A stretch of DNA of 64,000 nt, taken from Nocardioides sp. WS12 (lineage in GTDB: Bacteria > Actinomycetota > Actinomycetes > Propionibacteriales > Nocardioidaceae). Where the stretch lies: NCBI RefSeq assembly GCF_014108865.1, contig NZ_CP053928.1, positions 2,604,001 to 2,668,000 on the forward strand, written 5' to 3'. Every line of letters starts with the position of its first letter. The first letter of the stretch is position 1. Of the stretch, positions 18,580 to 26,480 are shown piece after piece. Below the pieces are notes generated by a model that did not search any database, had not been told where the DNA came from, and saw nothing but the letters and a program-made list of their open reading frames with translations. Made by a program: the position numbers and the translations under genes.

Positions 18580-19896
18580 TCAGGCGGGGCCGATCAGGCC
18601 TGCCACGAGCGCGGCCGACTGCGTCACGAACGGCACGCCGGCACCCGGTGCGCCGTGCGCGCCGGCGACGTACACGCCCTGGACCGGGGTGGTCGGGCCG
18701 AGGCGGTGACGGACCGTGCCGCGGCCCTGCCACAGCACGCCGAGCGGGGAGCCCCGCCACTGCTCGACGAGGTCGCGCGGCGACAGGTCGACGCGGGTGA
18801 CGATGTTCTCCCGGATGTCCATGCCGTGCCGGACGAGGGCATCGACCATGTCCTCGGCGATCTTGCCGCGACCGTGCAGCGTCCACGCAGCGCCGCCCTC
18901 GGGGGCCACCCCTCCGGGGCGCACGGTGATCAGCGGCTCGGCGTGGAACACGATCTCGTGCGGCAGGTCCGGTACGTCGCCCTCCAGGCCCAGGTGCGCC
19001 ACCACCGGCGGGATGGCTGGCATCGTGCGCTCGACGTACGACCTCAGGGACGGCAGGCGGCGCGGGTCGATCGCGACGACGACCGCATCGGCGTCCGCGT
19101 CGCCGTCGGCCGTGCGTACGCCGACGACGCGCCCTTCCCTGATGACGAGGTCAAGGACCTCGGTGCTGGTGCGCACGGTGACCTCACGCAGCGTCAGGCG
19201 CGCTTCGAGCAGCTCCAGCAGGCGACGCATGCCACCGGGGACACGCCAGCCGCCGAAGGTCTGTTCGAGGTACGACGTCACGCCCACCCAGGAGGGGGTG
19301 TTGCGGAGGTCGTGGCCCTCGGCGATGGCCAGGTGTCCGGCGATCAGCGCCAGGCGCTCGTCGCGGAAGTCGTGGCGCAGGCGCTTGTAGAGCGTCTCGC
19401 GGATGTCGAACAGGTCGTCGAGGTCCTTGGGGACGGCGCCCTTGGTGCGCGGATCCCAGGGCGTCTCGACGTAGTGTTTGCGCAGCACGTCCCACACCGG
19501 ACCGTAGACGTCGACGTGACGGGCCCACTTCTCGCCGAGGCCGGGACCCAGGGTGTCCATCGCGGTCATCTGGCCGGCCCGCGAGCCGCCGGGGATCTGC
19601 ACCGACGTCTTGTCGGCGAAGCGGTGCTCACGCAGGACGGCGAGCGGCTCGAGGTCGCTGCCGAGCTCGGTCTCGAGCGGCCGACCGGTCTTGCGGAACA
19701 GGTCGCGCAGCGCGGCCGGTACCAGTGTGGAGGTGGGGCCGGCGTCCCACGTGAAGCCGTCCTGGTGGACGGGCGCGAGTGCGCCGCCGAGGTGCCCGGC
19801 CGCTTCCAGCAGCGCCACCTCGTGGCCCTGCTTGGCGAGTCGGGCGGCGGTGGCCATGCCACCGAGTCCGCCTCCGATGACGACGATGCGTGCCAT
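18580..19896 (-). CDS. phytoene desaturase-like FAD-dependent oxidoreductase
   Basis: A 438-residue NAD(P)/FAD-dependent oxidoreductase of the CrtI/amine-oxidase type. The N-terminal Rossmann motif VVIGGGLGGMATAARLAKQGHEVALLE binds FAD. GGRLGG-like glycines (GHLGGAL) follow, and the C-terminal GVYVAGAHGAPGAGVPFV is the second dinucleotide-binding signature of this family. Proximity to GGPP synthase is suggestive of isoprenoid oxidation, but no phytoene synthase is nearby, so a carotenoid role is only a possibility. It begins 11 bases after the YbaK gene on the same strand. Confidence 0.85.
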   Translation of the reverse strand: MARIVVIGGGLGGMATAARLAKQGHEVALLEAAGHLGGALAPVHQDGFTWDAGPTSTLVPAALRDLFRKTGRPLETELGSDLEPLAVLREHRFADKTSVQIPGGSRAGQMTAMDTLGPGLGEKWARHVDVYGPVWDVLRKHYVETPWDPRTKGAVPKDLDDLFDIRETLYKRLRHDFRDERLALIAGHLAIAEGHDLRNTPSWVGVTSYLEQTFGGWRVPGGMRRLLELLEARLTLREVTVRTSTEVLDLVIREGRVVGVRTADGDADADAVVVAIDPRRLPSLRSYVERTMPAIPPVVAHLGLEGDVPDLPHEIVFHAEPLITVRPGGVAPEGGAAWTLHGRGKIAEDMVDALVRHGMDIRENIVTRVDLSPRDLVEQWRGSPLGVLWQGRGTVRHRLGPTTPVQGVYVAGAHGAPGAGVPFVTQSAALVAGLIGPA

Positions 19897-19907
19897 GTGT
19901 GTCCGTT

Positions 19908-20381
19908 CTAGTCGACGTCGATCGGGGTGGCGCCGGTCAGCGCCAGGAGTTCGTCGTACGACGTCGAGAAGACCGCGGCGGGGTGACCGGCGGCTGCCCA
20001 GACGACGTCGTACTTCTGGAGCCACGAGTCGAGGTACGTCGCAATCGGCGCCGGGTGGGCGATGGGGGACACCCCGCCGATCACCTGGCCGGTGTGCTGC
20101 TTCACGAACTCCGGCTTCGCGCGTTTGAGTTCTGCGCCACCGATCCGCTCGCGCGTGAGGGCCGTGTCGACCCGGTGGGCGCCTGAGGTCAGGATCAGCA
20201 CGGGAGATCCGTCGGCATCGAAGAGCAGACTGTTCGCGATCGCACCGACCTCGCAGCCGAGCGCCTCGGCCGCGAGTGCGGCCGTGTGGACCGAGTCGGG
20301 CAGAATGACAATCTCCCCGCTCCCGCCGAGGCGCTCGTGCTCCTCGCGGAACCGGGCGATCGAGGGGTGGTCGGCCGACAT
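19908..20381 (-). CDS. YbaK/EbsC-family aminoacyl-tRNA deacylase
   Basis: A 157-residue single-domain protein of the YbaK/prolyl-tRNA synthetase-associated fold, which removes mischarged amino acids from tRNA. LAAEALGCEVGAIANSLLFDADGSPVLILTSG and the central GGVSPIAHP loop are the family features. The conserved lysine lies in ELKRAKPEFV. The residue specificity (Cys-tRNA-Pro, Ala-tRNA-Pro or other) cannot be assigned. It is upstream of, and probably co-transcribed with, the CrtI-like gene. Confidence 0.9.
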   Translation of the reverse strand: MSADHPSIARFREEHERLGGSGEIVILPDSVHTAALAAEALGCEVGAIANSLLFDADGSPVLILTSGAHRVDTALTRERIGGAELKRAKPEFVKQHTGQVIGGVSPIAHPAPIATYLDSWLQKYDVVWAAAGHPAAVFSTSYDELLALTGATPIDVD

Positions 20382-20442
20382 GGGGAGACCCTATCGACCG
20401 GGCCCGCCTGCCGATGGCCAGCCCGCTGATGCAGGAGGAACG

Positions 20443-20910
20443 ATGACCAAGAGACCACCGGCAGTCGAGCTCGCGTGCTGGCTGCTGTGGCTCCTGCTGG
20501 TGGCCGGAGCGCTCGTGTGCGTGATGGTCGTGGTCAAGAGCGACGACCTGGGGGCCGTGTGGTCGCCCATGCAGGTCGGCGACAGCACCGTCCAGCCGGT
20601 CGAGTTCGTGCCCGTCATCCTGGTCCTGTACGGCGTCACGGCTGTCCTCGCGGCCACGCTGATCGCGCTCTTCCGCACCGGCAACAACTGGGCGCGCCAC
20701 TCCCTGGCCTGCATCGTCGTCAGCATCTTCGTGGTCACCGTCGCGACGGTGCGGACCGATCCGCCGACGCTCGTCGAGTGGTCCGCGATCGCGGCCGCGG
20801 TGCTCAGCGCGGTGACGCTCGTCTTCATCTGGCACCCCCAGAGCCATCAGTTCGTGCGCGACGCGGGCCGTGGGCTCTTGCGGAAGGACTCGGCCCCGGC
20901 CGACTCCTGA
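20443..20910 (+). CDS. hypothetical four-helix membrane protein
   Basis: A 155-residue membrane protein of unknown function. Four hydrophobic segments are visible near residues 9-28, 56-78, 86-103 and 110-128, with short hydrophilic loops and a basic C-terminal tail (RDAGRGLLRKDS). The ATG is preceded by an excellent ribosome site (GCAGGAGGAACG). The stop codon falls within the first copy of an 11-bp tandem repeat. No family recognised. Confidence 0.7.
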   Translation: MTKRPPAVELACWLLWLLLVAGALVCVMVVVKSDDLGAVWSPMQVGDSTVQPVEFVPVILVLYGVTAVLAATLIALFRTGNNWARHSLACIVVSIFVVTVATVRTDPPTLVEWSAIAAAVLSAVTLVFIWHPQSHQFVRDAGRGLLRKDSAPADS

Positions 20911-20944
20911 TCGACTCCTGATCGACTCCTGATCGACTCTTGAC
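20901..20944 (+). repeat. four tandem copies of an 11-bp unit
   Basis: Three exact copies of CGACTCCTGAT at 20901, 20912 and 20923, plus a fourth diverged copy (CGACTCTTGAC) at 20934. The first copy contains the stop codon of the membrane-protein gene. The last provides the TTGACG that could serve as -35 for the LexA-controlled operon. Confidence 0.95.
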
Positions 20945-20968
20945 GTCGTGTCGGAGCGGGGGTGTACC
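20940..20968 (+). promoter_or_regulatory. candidate promoter of the SOS operon
   Basis: TTGACG (20940-20945), a 17-base spacer and TGTACC (20963-20968) form a plausible sigma-A-type promoter. The -35 is good and the -10 is weak. The LexA box lies just downstream, where bound repressor would cover the transcription start. Confidence 0.5.
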
Positions 20969-20978
20969 TTCGAATCGT

Positions 20979-20994
20979 TCGAACAAGTGTTCGA
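20979..20994 (+). promoter_or_regulatory. LexA-binding SOS box (perfect actinobacterial consensus)
   Basis: TCGAACAAGTGTTCGA matches the mycobacterial/actinobacterial SOS box TCGAAC-N4-GTTCGA at all 12 defined positions. Further TTCGAA half-sites flank it at 20969-20974 and 21000-21005. It sits 24 bases upstream of the HEPN gene start and ahead of the dinB operon, a known LexA target class. Confidence 0.9.
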
Positions 20995-21018
20995 ACTCCG
21001 TTCGAAGGAGACCGCTCC

Positions 21019-21480
21019 GTGGACCAGCAGTTCGCCCCCTCGTTCCAGGTCAGCCCGCACACCCTGCCGGCGACCACCCACAACTACCTCCTTCGCGCGG
21101 CGCAGTCGCTCAGCGAGGCCGTGACGGCCACCGACGTGGCCACGCGCTATGCCTGCGCCCATGTCGCGGCGCTCCGGGCGGCCGCCGCCCTGCTGTCGGC
21201 GCGGGCTCGCCCCGCCACGGGGCGGATGCGGCACCAGAAGAACGCGTGGGTACTGCTGACCGAGGTGGCGCCCGAGATGGGGGAGTGGGCCACCTTCTTC
21301 GCCGCCGGCGCCGCCAAGCGCGCTGCTGCCGAGGCAGGGTCCTCCCGGGCAGCCTCGCCGCGTGAGGCCGACGACCTGGTCCGCGACGCCGACCGCTTCC
21401 TCGCCCTGGTCGAGCAATCCCTGGGCCTGACCCCGCACGCCACCGTCGGTGAGCAACTGGTTGTCCGGGCCGTCGGCTGA
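21019..21480 (+). CDS. SAV_6107-type HEPN domain protein
   Basis: A 153-residue, largely helical protein resembling the SAV_6107-like HEPN family. THNYLLRAAQSLSEAVTATDVATRYACAHVAALRAAAALL contains R43-x4-H48 (RYACAH), compatible with the Rx4-6H signature of HEPN ribonucleases. Whether it is catalytic is uncertain, because the motif lies in an early helix. The GTG at 21019 has GAAGGAG upstream; longer in-frame starts would read through the LexA box. It is the first gene of the apparent SOS operon with the methyltransferase and dinB. Confidence 0.75.
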   Translation: MDQQFAPSFQVSPHTLPATTHNYLLRAAQSLSEAVTATDVATRYACAHVAALRAAAALLSARARPATGRMRHQKNAWVLLTEVAPEMGEWATFFAAGAAKRAAAEAGSSRAASPREADDLVRDADRFLALVEQSLGLTPHATVGEQLVVRAVG

Positions 21481-21510
21481 TCCGCCCTGCGGCCCACTAG
21501 TGTTTCCTGC

Positions 21511-22224
21511 ATGGCCTCTCGCGAGCAGCGTGGTTCGGTGCGGACTGCCGTCGTCTGGGATGCGCTCGAAGCGGCCCTGGCTGACGGGCCCCGCGACGTG
21601 GTCGACCTCGGCGGCGGCACCGGCGGCTTCGCCGTACGCCTGGCCGAGTCGGGCCACCGGGTGCGTGTCGTCGACCCGAGTCCCGATGCCCTCGCGGCCC
21701 TGGCGCGACGCGCCCAGGAGGCCGACCTGGAGGTCTCCGGCCTGCAGGGTGACGTCACCGACCTGGTCGACGTCGTCGGCGCCGGCAGCGCCGACGTCGT
21801 GCTCTGCCACGGCGTTCTCGAGGTCGTCGATCCGGTGCTGGCCCTGGACCACGTCGCCCAGGTACTGCGGCCCGGCGGACTGCTCAGCGTCGTCGTCGGA
21901 CAGCGCCATGCCGCCGTCCTCGCGCGGGCGATGTCCGGGAACTTCGGGCAGGCCCGGGCCCTGCTCGACGGCGTCGAAAACGTCGACAACCGCACCGGTC
22001 GCCGGTTCGCCGTGGGTGAGATCGAGGAGTTGCTCGACGGCGCCGGCTTCGCGACCACCACGATGCACGGCGTGCGGGTCTTCACCGACCTGGTGCCCGC
22101 TGCCCTGGTCGACATCGAGCCCGGCGCGGTCGCGGCCCTCATTGACCTGGAGCGTGCGGTCGCCGAGCGCCCGGAGTACTTCCACCTCGCGGCGCAGTTG
22201 CACGTCCTCGCCCGCTTGCGCTGA
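21511..22224 (+). CDS. class I SAM-dependent methyltransferase
   Basis: A 237-residue Rossmann-fold methyltransferase. Motif I is VVDLGGGTGGFAVRLAESGHRV (about 30-51), followed by the acidic VVDPSPDAL that binds the SAM ribose, and VLCHGVLEVVDP and VLRPGGLLSVVV, typical of the Methyltransf_11/25 group. The substrate is unknown. It lies 30 bases after the HEPN gene and 21 bases before dinB on the same strand, so LexA control through the upstream box is likely. The layout suggests a nucleic-acid damage role, but that is inference. Confidence 0.85.
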   Translation: MASREQRGSVRTAVVWDALEAALADGPRDVVDLGGGTGGFAVRLAESGHRVRVVDPSPDALAALARRAQEADLEVSGLQGDVTDLVDVVGAGSADVVLCHGVLEVVDPVLALDHVAQVLRPGGLLSVVVGQRHAAVLARAMSGNFGQARALLDGVENVDNRTGRRFAVGEIEELLDGAGFATTTMHGVRVFTDLVPAALVDIEPGAVAALIDLERAVAERPEYFHLAAQLHVLARLR

Positions 22225-22245
22225 CCCCTGCCGGGCGGCCGGTCG

Positions 22246-23457
22246 ATGACTGCGCCGCCGCTGTGCCCGATCCTGCACGTCGACATGGACGCGTTCTACG
22301 CGGCCGTGATGATCCGCGACCGCCCCGAACTGCACGACGTCCCCGTGGTCGTCGGCGGTGGCCACCGCGGTGTGGTCCTGTCCGCGAACTACCCCGCGCG
22401 CCGCTTCGGGATCAGGTCGGGGATGTCCGGCACCGAGGCCCGACGGCTGTGCCCGCAGGCGGTCACGATGCCGCCCGACTTCTCGGTCCTGACCCCGGTG
22501 TCGCGGGCGATCATGGAGACCTTCCGCACCGTCACGCCGCTCGTGGAGGTGACTTCGCTCGACGAGGCGTTCCTCGACGTGCGGGGTGCCGTGCGCTTGT
22601 TCGGTCCGCCGGAGGACATTGCCGAGCTGATCCGGGCGCGGATCCACGCCCAGCACCAGATCACCTGCTCGGTCGGCATCGCCGCGTCCATCTCCGTGGC
22701 CAAGCTCGCGAGCCGCCAGGCCAAGCCCGACGGAGTCCGGGTGATCTCCCCGGACCGGTTCGTTGCCGAGGTGCACCCCCTCGACGTCGGCGTCCTCTAC
22801 GGCGTCGGCGAGGCGACCCGACAGCGGCTGTTGCGGCTGGGCCTCGAAACCGTGGGTGACGTCGCCGCCCTTCCCGTGGACCAGTTGCAGCGGATGGTGG
22901 GCGGCCACCTCGGCCACCACCTGCACACGCTGGTGTGGGGCACCGACCGCACCGAACTGGTGCCCGGTGGCGCCGGGGTGTTCGGCTTCGGTGAGGGCGA
23001 GCCCGAGGGGAGCATGGGCGCCCAGCACACGCTCGCCATCGACATCCGCGATCGCCGGTCCCTGCATCGCGAACTGCTGCGTCTGGTCAGTCGGGTCGCA
23101 GCGCGCGTGCGTTCCGCAGGCAAGGACGGGCGGACGGTCGCGATCACCGTTCGTTTCAGTGACTTCACCACGGTCAACCGTTCGCGCACCCTGCGTGAGC
23201 CCACCGACGTCACCCAGGAGGTGTACGACGTCGCGGTGGCCCTGCTCGACGTCCTGCTCGACGGCCTGGCCCCGCGCCGGCCGGCGGTCCGACTGGTCGG
23301 CGTCCGGGTCGAAGGACTGCGGGCCCGGCAGGAGGGCGACTCGCGTCAGTTGGTGCTGGGGGAGCGCGATCCGGGCTGGCCCGACGCCGACCGGGCGGTC
23401 GATCGGGCGGCCCTTCGCTTCGGCTCGAGCGCCGTCCGACGGGCCAGTCTTCTCTGA
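22246..23457 (+). CDS. dinB: DNA polymerase IV (Y family)
   Basis: A 403-residue translesion polymerase. Catalytic acidic residues are D13 (ILHVDMDAFYAA) and D106-E107 (TSLDEAFLDV). The steric-gate region, VVLSANYPARRFGIRSGM, the helix-hairpin-helix near 180-200 (LYGVGEATRQRLLRLGLETVGDV) and a little-finger domain follow. A near-C-terminal QLVLGE could be a degenerate clamp-binding motif. Its position downstream of a perfect LexA box supports DNA-damage induction. Confidence 0.95.
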   Translation: MTAPPLCPILHVDMDAFYAAVMIRDRPELHDVPVVVGGGHRGVVLSANYPARRFGIRSGMSGTEARRLCPQAVTMPPDFSVLTPVSRAIMETFRTVTPLVEVTSLDEAFLDVRGAVRLFGPPEDIAELIRARIHAQHQITCSVGIAASISVAKLASRQAKPDGVRVISPDRFVAEVHPLDVGVLYGVGEATRQRLLRLGLETVGDVAALPVDQLQRMVGGHLGHHLHTLVWGTDRTELVPGGAGVFGFGEGEPEGSMGAQHTLAIDIRDRRSLHRELLRLVSRVAARVRSAGKDGRTVAITVRFSDFTTVNRSRTLREPTDVTQEVYDVAVALLDVLLDGLAPRRPAVRLVGVRVEGLRARQEGDSRQLVLGERDPGWPDADRAVDRAALRFGSSAVRRASLL

Positions 23458-23566
23458 CCGATCGCACAATTTCGCAGGACGCCCTACCCCGGCCGGGGAT
23501 GCCCGCCTACACTTGCCGGAGAGCCAATGGGCGGATCTTGCTGCCCCGCATGTGTCGGAGGAATCG

Positions 23567-23995
23567 GTGCCACTCTCAGACGAGGAGTTGCGACTGCTGG
23601 AGCAGATGGAGCGCGCCCTCAGCGAGGAGGACCCCAAGTTCGCCTCGACGTTGCGCGGCACTTCACTGCGTCAAGCAGCTCGTCGGCGCGCCATCCTGGC
23701 TGGAGTGGTCTTCGCGGTCGGTGTCACCGTGATGATGACTGGTGCCGTCAGCGGCTACTGGCCGGTCGGCGTCGCCGGTTTCGTGATCATGCTCGCCTCG
23801 GCCACGGTGCTCCTCACGGCGCTCGGCGGCCATCGCGGCGGCACGGACGCACAGGTCTCGGCCCACCCCTCCGGTTTCGGTGTCGTCCACGGCGGCCGGA
23901 GCAACAAGGGCGGCCGCTCGAGCAAGTCGTCGTCCGGTTTCATGGACACGCTCCAGGCGCGCTGGCGCCGCCGCAAGGAACGCGGCGGCTTCTGA
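23567..23995 (+). CDS. DUF3040 family membrane protein
   Basis: A 142-residue protein of the actinobacterial DUF3040 family. The N-terminus MPLSDEELRLLEQMERALSEEDPKFASTLRG is the family signature. Two membrane helices follow (about 46-64 and 68-87), with a basic Ser/Gly-rich tail (RSNKGGRSSKSSSG). Its function is not known; such genes often sit near the mra/dcw cluster in actinobacteria. The GTG at 23567 has GGAGGA seven bases upstream. The coding end abuts copy A of a dispersed repeat. Confidence 0.9.
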   Translation: MPLSDEELRLLEQMERALSEEDPKFASTLRGTSLRQAARRRAILAGVVFAVGVTVMMTGAVSGYWPVGVAGFVIMLASATVLLTALGGHRGGTDAQVSAHPSGFGVVHGGRSNKGGRSSKSSSGFMDTLQARWRRRKERGGF

Positions 23996-24120
23996 GTTCA
24001 TCGGCGCGAGCGCGTCTCCGGCGTTGCCCTCGGGGCAGCAAGCTGCCGGCGAACGCCTCTCGACGCGCTGCCGCGCGCGCGGTTGCCTTGACGCTGGCCC
24101 CCTTGGTCTGGCGGCAAGCC
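23996..24120 (+). repeat. dispersed intergenic repeat, copy A
   Basis: About 125 bp immediately after the DUF3040 stop, clearly similar to 46586-46711 after sepF. The conserved core includes GGGGCAGCAAGCTGCC, ACGCCTCTCGACGCGCTG, CCGCGCGCGC and a closing TGGCGGCAAGCC. GGCAGC-AA-GCTGCC is an internal palindrome. The similarity begins at the stop codon in both copies. Not an insertion sequence: no terminal duplications and no transposase. Confidence 0.85.
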
Positions 24121-24143
24121 AACAGGGTGGGGTGGCAGCGGAC

Positions 24144-26480
24144 CTACGTCCGCTTCCACACCGAGCGCGGCAACCACTGCGCCCGGCGGCGTTCCCGTGG
24201 TGTCACACCCGCGGTGATCGAGGCCGCCACCAGTTCGGCGTCGGCGCTCAGCGTGGACCGCTCCAGGGTCGCGACCGCTCCCGGCCGCGCGTAGCGGGCG
24301 CGCTCGACGTGCAGCACGAGGCGCTCGAGGGCCTCGGCCGCGTCGGGGGCCACCTCGGGGCCGGTGCGGGGTCGCTCCTCGGCAGGTCCGTCGGGGTCGG
24401 CCAGATGGTCGACCAGGACCGCCCCGACCTCGCGGGGTGAACGGCCATCGGGCCAGGGCACGCCGAGATCGAGCGACGTGGCGCGCAACTCGGACCAGAC
24501 CTCGTCGGGCCCGCCGTCCAGTCGGCTGCGCCGCGCCTGATGACGCAACGACCGCGGGGCGAGCACCAGACCCGCGATGACCAGCAGGACCAGCGCCAGG
24601 ACCGCGAGGACGATGAGGATCGTCTGGAGCGTGCTGCGGCCGTCGTCCTGGCCTTCTCCGGCATTCGGGTCCTCGGCAGCGGCGTCGCTGGGCCGCGTCG
24701 TCGGCGCGACGGTCGTCGTACCGCTCGCGCTCTGGGCGGTGCTGTTGGTGGGGATCGACGGTTCCTCGCCGATCCCGTTGACCGGCACCCGGGAGTAGGC
24801 CGGAACATCCTCCACGCGTTCGGACGGTGTGGGCTCGAAGCGCACCCATCCGGTGCCGGAGAAGTACAACTCGGGCCATGCGTGCAGGTCGTGGCTGCTG
24901 TACTCCCAGCGGCCATCGCCCAGCGGGGTCGGTTCGAGGAAGCCCACCGCGACACGCGCAGGGATGCCGAGCGTGCGGGCCATCACGGCCATGGCCGAGG
25001 CGAACTGCTCGCAGTAGCCGACCCGGCCCTGCGTGGAGAGGAACGCCTCGAAGGTGCCGTTGCCGGTGCCGTCCGGGGCGCGGCTCACGTCGTACAGGAA
25101 GCCGCCGTCGCGCCGGAACCAGCGCTGCAGGAGGAGGGCGCTCTCGTAGTCGTTCGAGGCGGGCGCGGTGACGCTGCGGGCCAGGTCCCGAACGATGGCG
25201 GGCACGCCGCGGGGGAGTTCGAGGGCCTCCTCGGACACGTCGCCGGTCCGGGAGTTGAGGAAGTACTGGCCGTCGGTGCCGTAGTCCGGTTCGAGCGACG
25301 TCATCGAGTAGGACAGGCCCCGGGTGTCGAGGTCGTCCTTCGAGGCGAGGAAGTCCATGGTTGCCGGATCGAAGCGCCAGTCGCCTTCGGCATCGACGGC
25401 CGCGGCCGGGAACTGGGTCGGCAGCCAGGTGGAGTCGAACCGATCGGAGATCTCGAGTTCGTAGTCGTACTCGGTGCGCGGGACGGAGTCCGCCAGACCG
25501 GGCGGCGAGGGCAGGGCACCGCTCGCGGTGTCCTGGCGGTCGACGTCGCGGTCGCCGCTGCTCCATTCCTGTCCGGTGAAGCGATTGAGTACGCCGACCC
25601 GGAGGTACTCGGGGTCGGGGTCATTGGTCTCGAACTCGATCAGCGGCACGTCCTGCTCGCGTTCGAGGTCGCGCCGCATGTCGGCGACAGGCTTGCGGAT
25701 CCGGATGTCGCCGTTGCCCTGCCCGGTGCCGAAGTCGAAGAGATCGACGCCGAGGGCGGGCATGAAGGCGGGAACGATGAGGGCCAGCGCCGTCGCAGTG
25801 ATCCCGATCCGGCCAGCGCCCGCCCTGGCCGCCTCGCGGACCGGGTTGCCGTGGCCCCACATCGAGTTGTCATCCGGGCCGATCGCCCGGCCCCACCGCT
25901 GCAACTGGTCCCGGGAGTCGAAGTGGAGCAGGGCGAGGAAGCCGAGGGCCGCGACGACGAAACTGCCCCACCCGGGGCCGCCGTCGAGCAGGCCGCTCGG
26001 CACCGAGTAGACGGCCAGCAGGGCCAGTCCGGCGCCGGGAACCCTGCGATAGGTGCAGGCGACCACGTCGACGATCACGATGAACGCCGCGCCGCTTGCG
26101 ACCAGGAGTGGCCACACCGGGCCGACCTTCGGGCTGATCGGCGCGGCGTAGGTGCGCGCGGCGTCCATGGCCCGCCCCAGCGCGTCGAGGGCCTCGACGC
26201 CGGGAGCACCGAAGAACAAGGGAGAACCGGTGATCTGGTAGGTCACCAGCGCGGCGGCGGCCATGGTCTGCACCAGCGCGATCGCCCATCGCGGCGCGCT
26301 GCGCCAACGCAGCAGGGCGCCGAGGACGGCCACCACGAGGGCGACGGCCGCCAGGCGGCGGAGATACGTGCTGGGCTCGGTCAGGAAGCCGGTCCAGGCG
26401 GTGAGCGCTGCCCACGTCGTGATGGCGGCCACCGCTCCGATGAGCATCGTGGCGGAGAGGGTGGGGCGAGGACCACTCAT
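24144..26480 (-). CDS. transglutaminase-like membrane protein (DUF3488/TgpA type)
   Basis: A 778-residue protein. About six to seven membrane helices occupy the first ~220 residues. An extracellular transglutaminase-like domain (about 400-560) follows, with the Cys region RVGYCEQFASAMAVMARTLGIPARVAVGFL, the His in SSHDLHAWPELYF and an Asp-like position after it. Another helix near 610-640 precedes a cytoplasmic DUF4129-like tail. The ATG overlaps the DUF58 stop (ATGA). The operon moxR-DUF58-transglutaminase is a widespread cell-envelope module; its substrate is not established. It is bounded at its 3' end by repeat copy A. Confidence 0.9.
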   Translation of the reverse strand: MSGPRPTLSATMLIGAVAAITTWAALTAWTGFLTEPSTYLRRLAAVALVVAVLGALLRWRSAPRWAIALVQTMAAAALVTYQITGSPLFFGAPGVEALDALGRAMDAARTYAAPISPKVGPVWPLLVASGAAFIVIVDVVACTYRRVPGAGLALLAVYSVPSGLLDGGPGWGSFVVAALGFLALLHFDSRDQLQRWGRAIGPDDNSMWGHGNPVREAARAGAGRIGITATALALIVPAFMPALGVDLFDFGTGQGNGDIRIRKPVADMRRDLEREQDVPLIEFETNDPDPEYLRVGVLNRFTGQEWSSGDRDVDRQDTASGALPSPPGLADSVPRTEYDYELEISDRFDSTWLPTQFPAAAVDAEGDWRFDPATMDFLASKDDLDTRGLSYSMTSLEPDYGTDGQYFLNSRTGDVSEEALELPRGVPAIVRDLARSVTAPASNDYESALLLQRWFRRDGGFLYDVSRAPDGTGNGTFEAFLSTQGRVGYCEQFASAMAVMARTLGIPARVAVGFLEPTPLGDGRWEYSSHDLHAWPELYFSGTGWVRFEPTPSERVEDVPAYSRVPVNGIGEEPSIPTNSTAQSASGTTTVAPTTRPSDAAAEDPNAGEGQDDGRSTLQTILIVLAVLALVLLVIAGLVLAPRSLRHQARRSRLDGGPDEVWSELRATSLDLGVPWPDGRSPREVGAVLVDHLADPDGPAEERPRTGPEVAPDAAEALERLVLHVERARYARPGAVATLERSTLSADAELVAASITAGVTPRERRRAQWLPRSVWKRT

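Noticed and set aside
18580..23661. Very long minus-strand reading (1693 codons) ending in the CrtI-like gene
   Set aside because: Only the last ~438 codons form a real protein; the upstream part is antisense to dinB, the methyltransferase and HEPN genes and passes through the LexA box.
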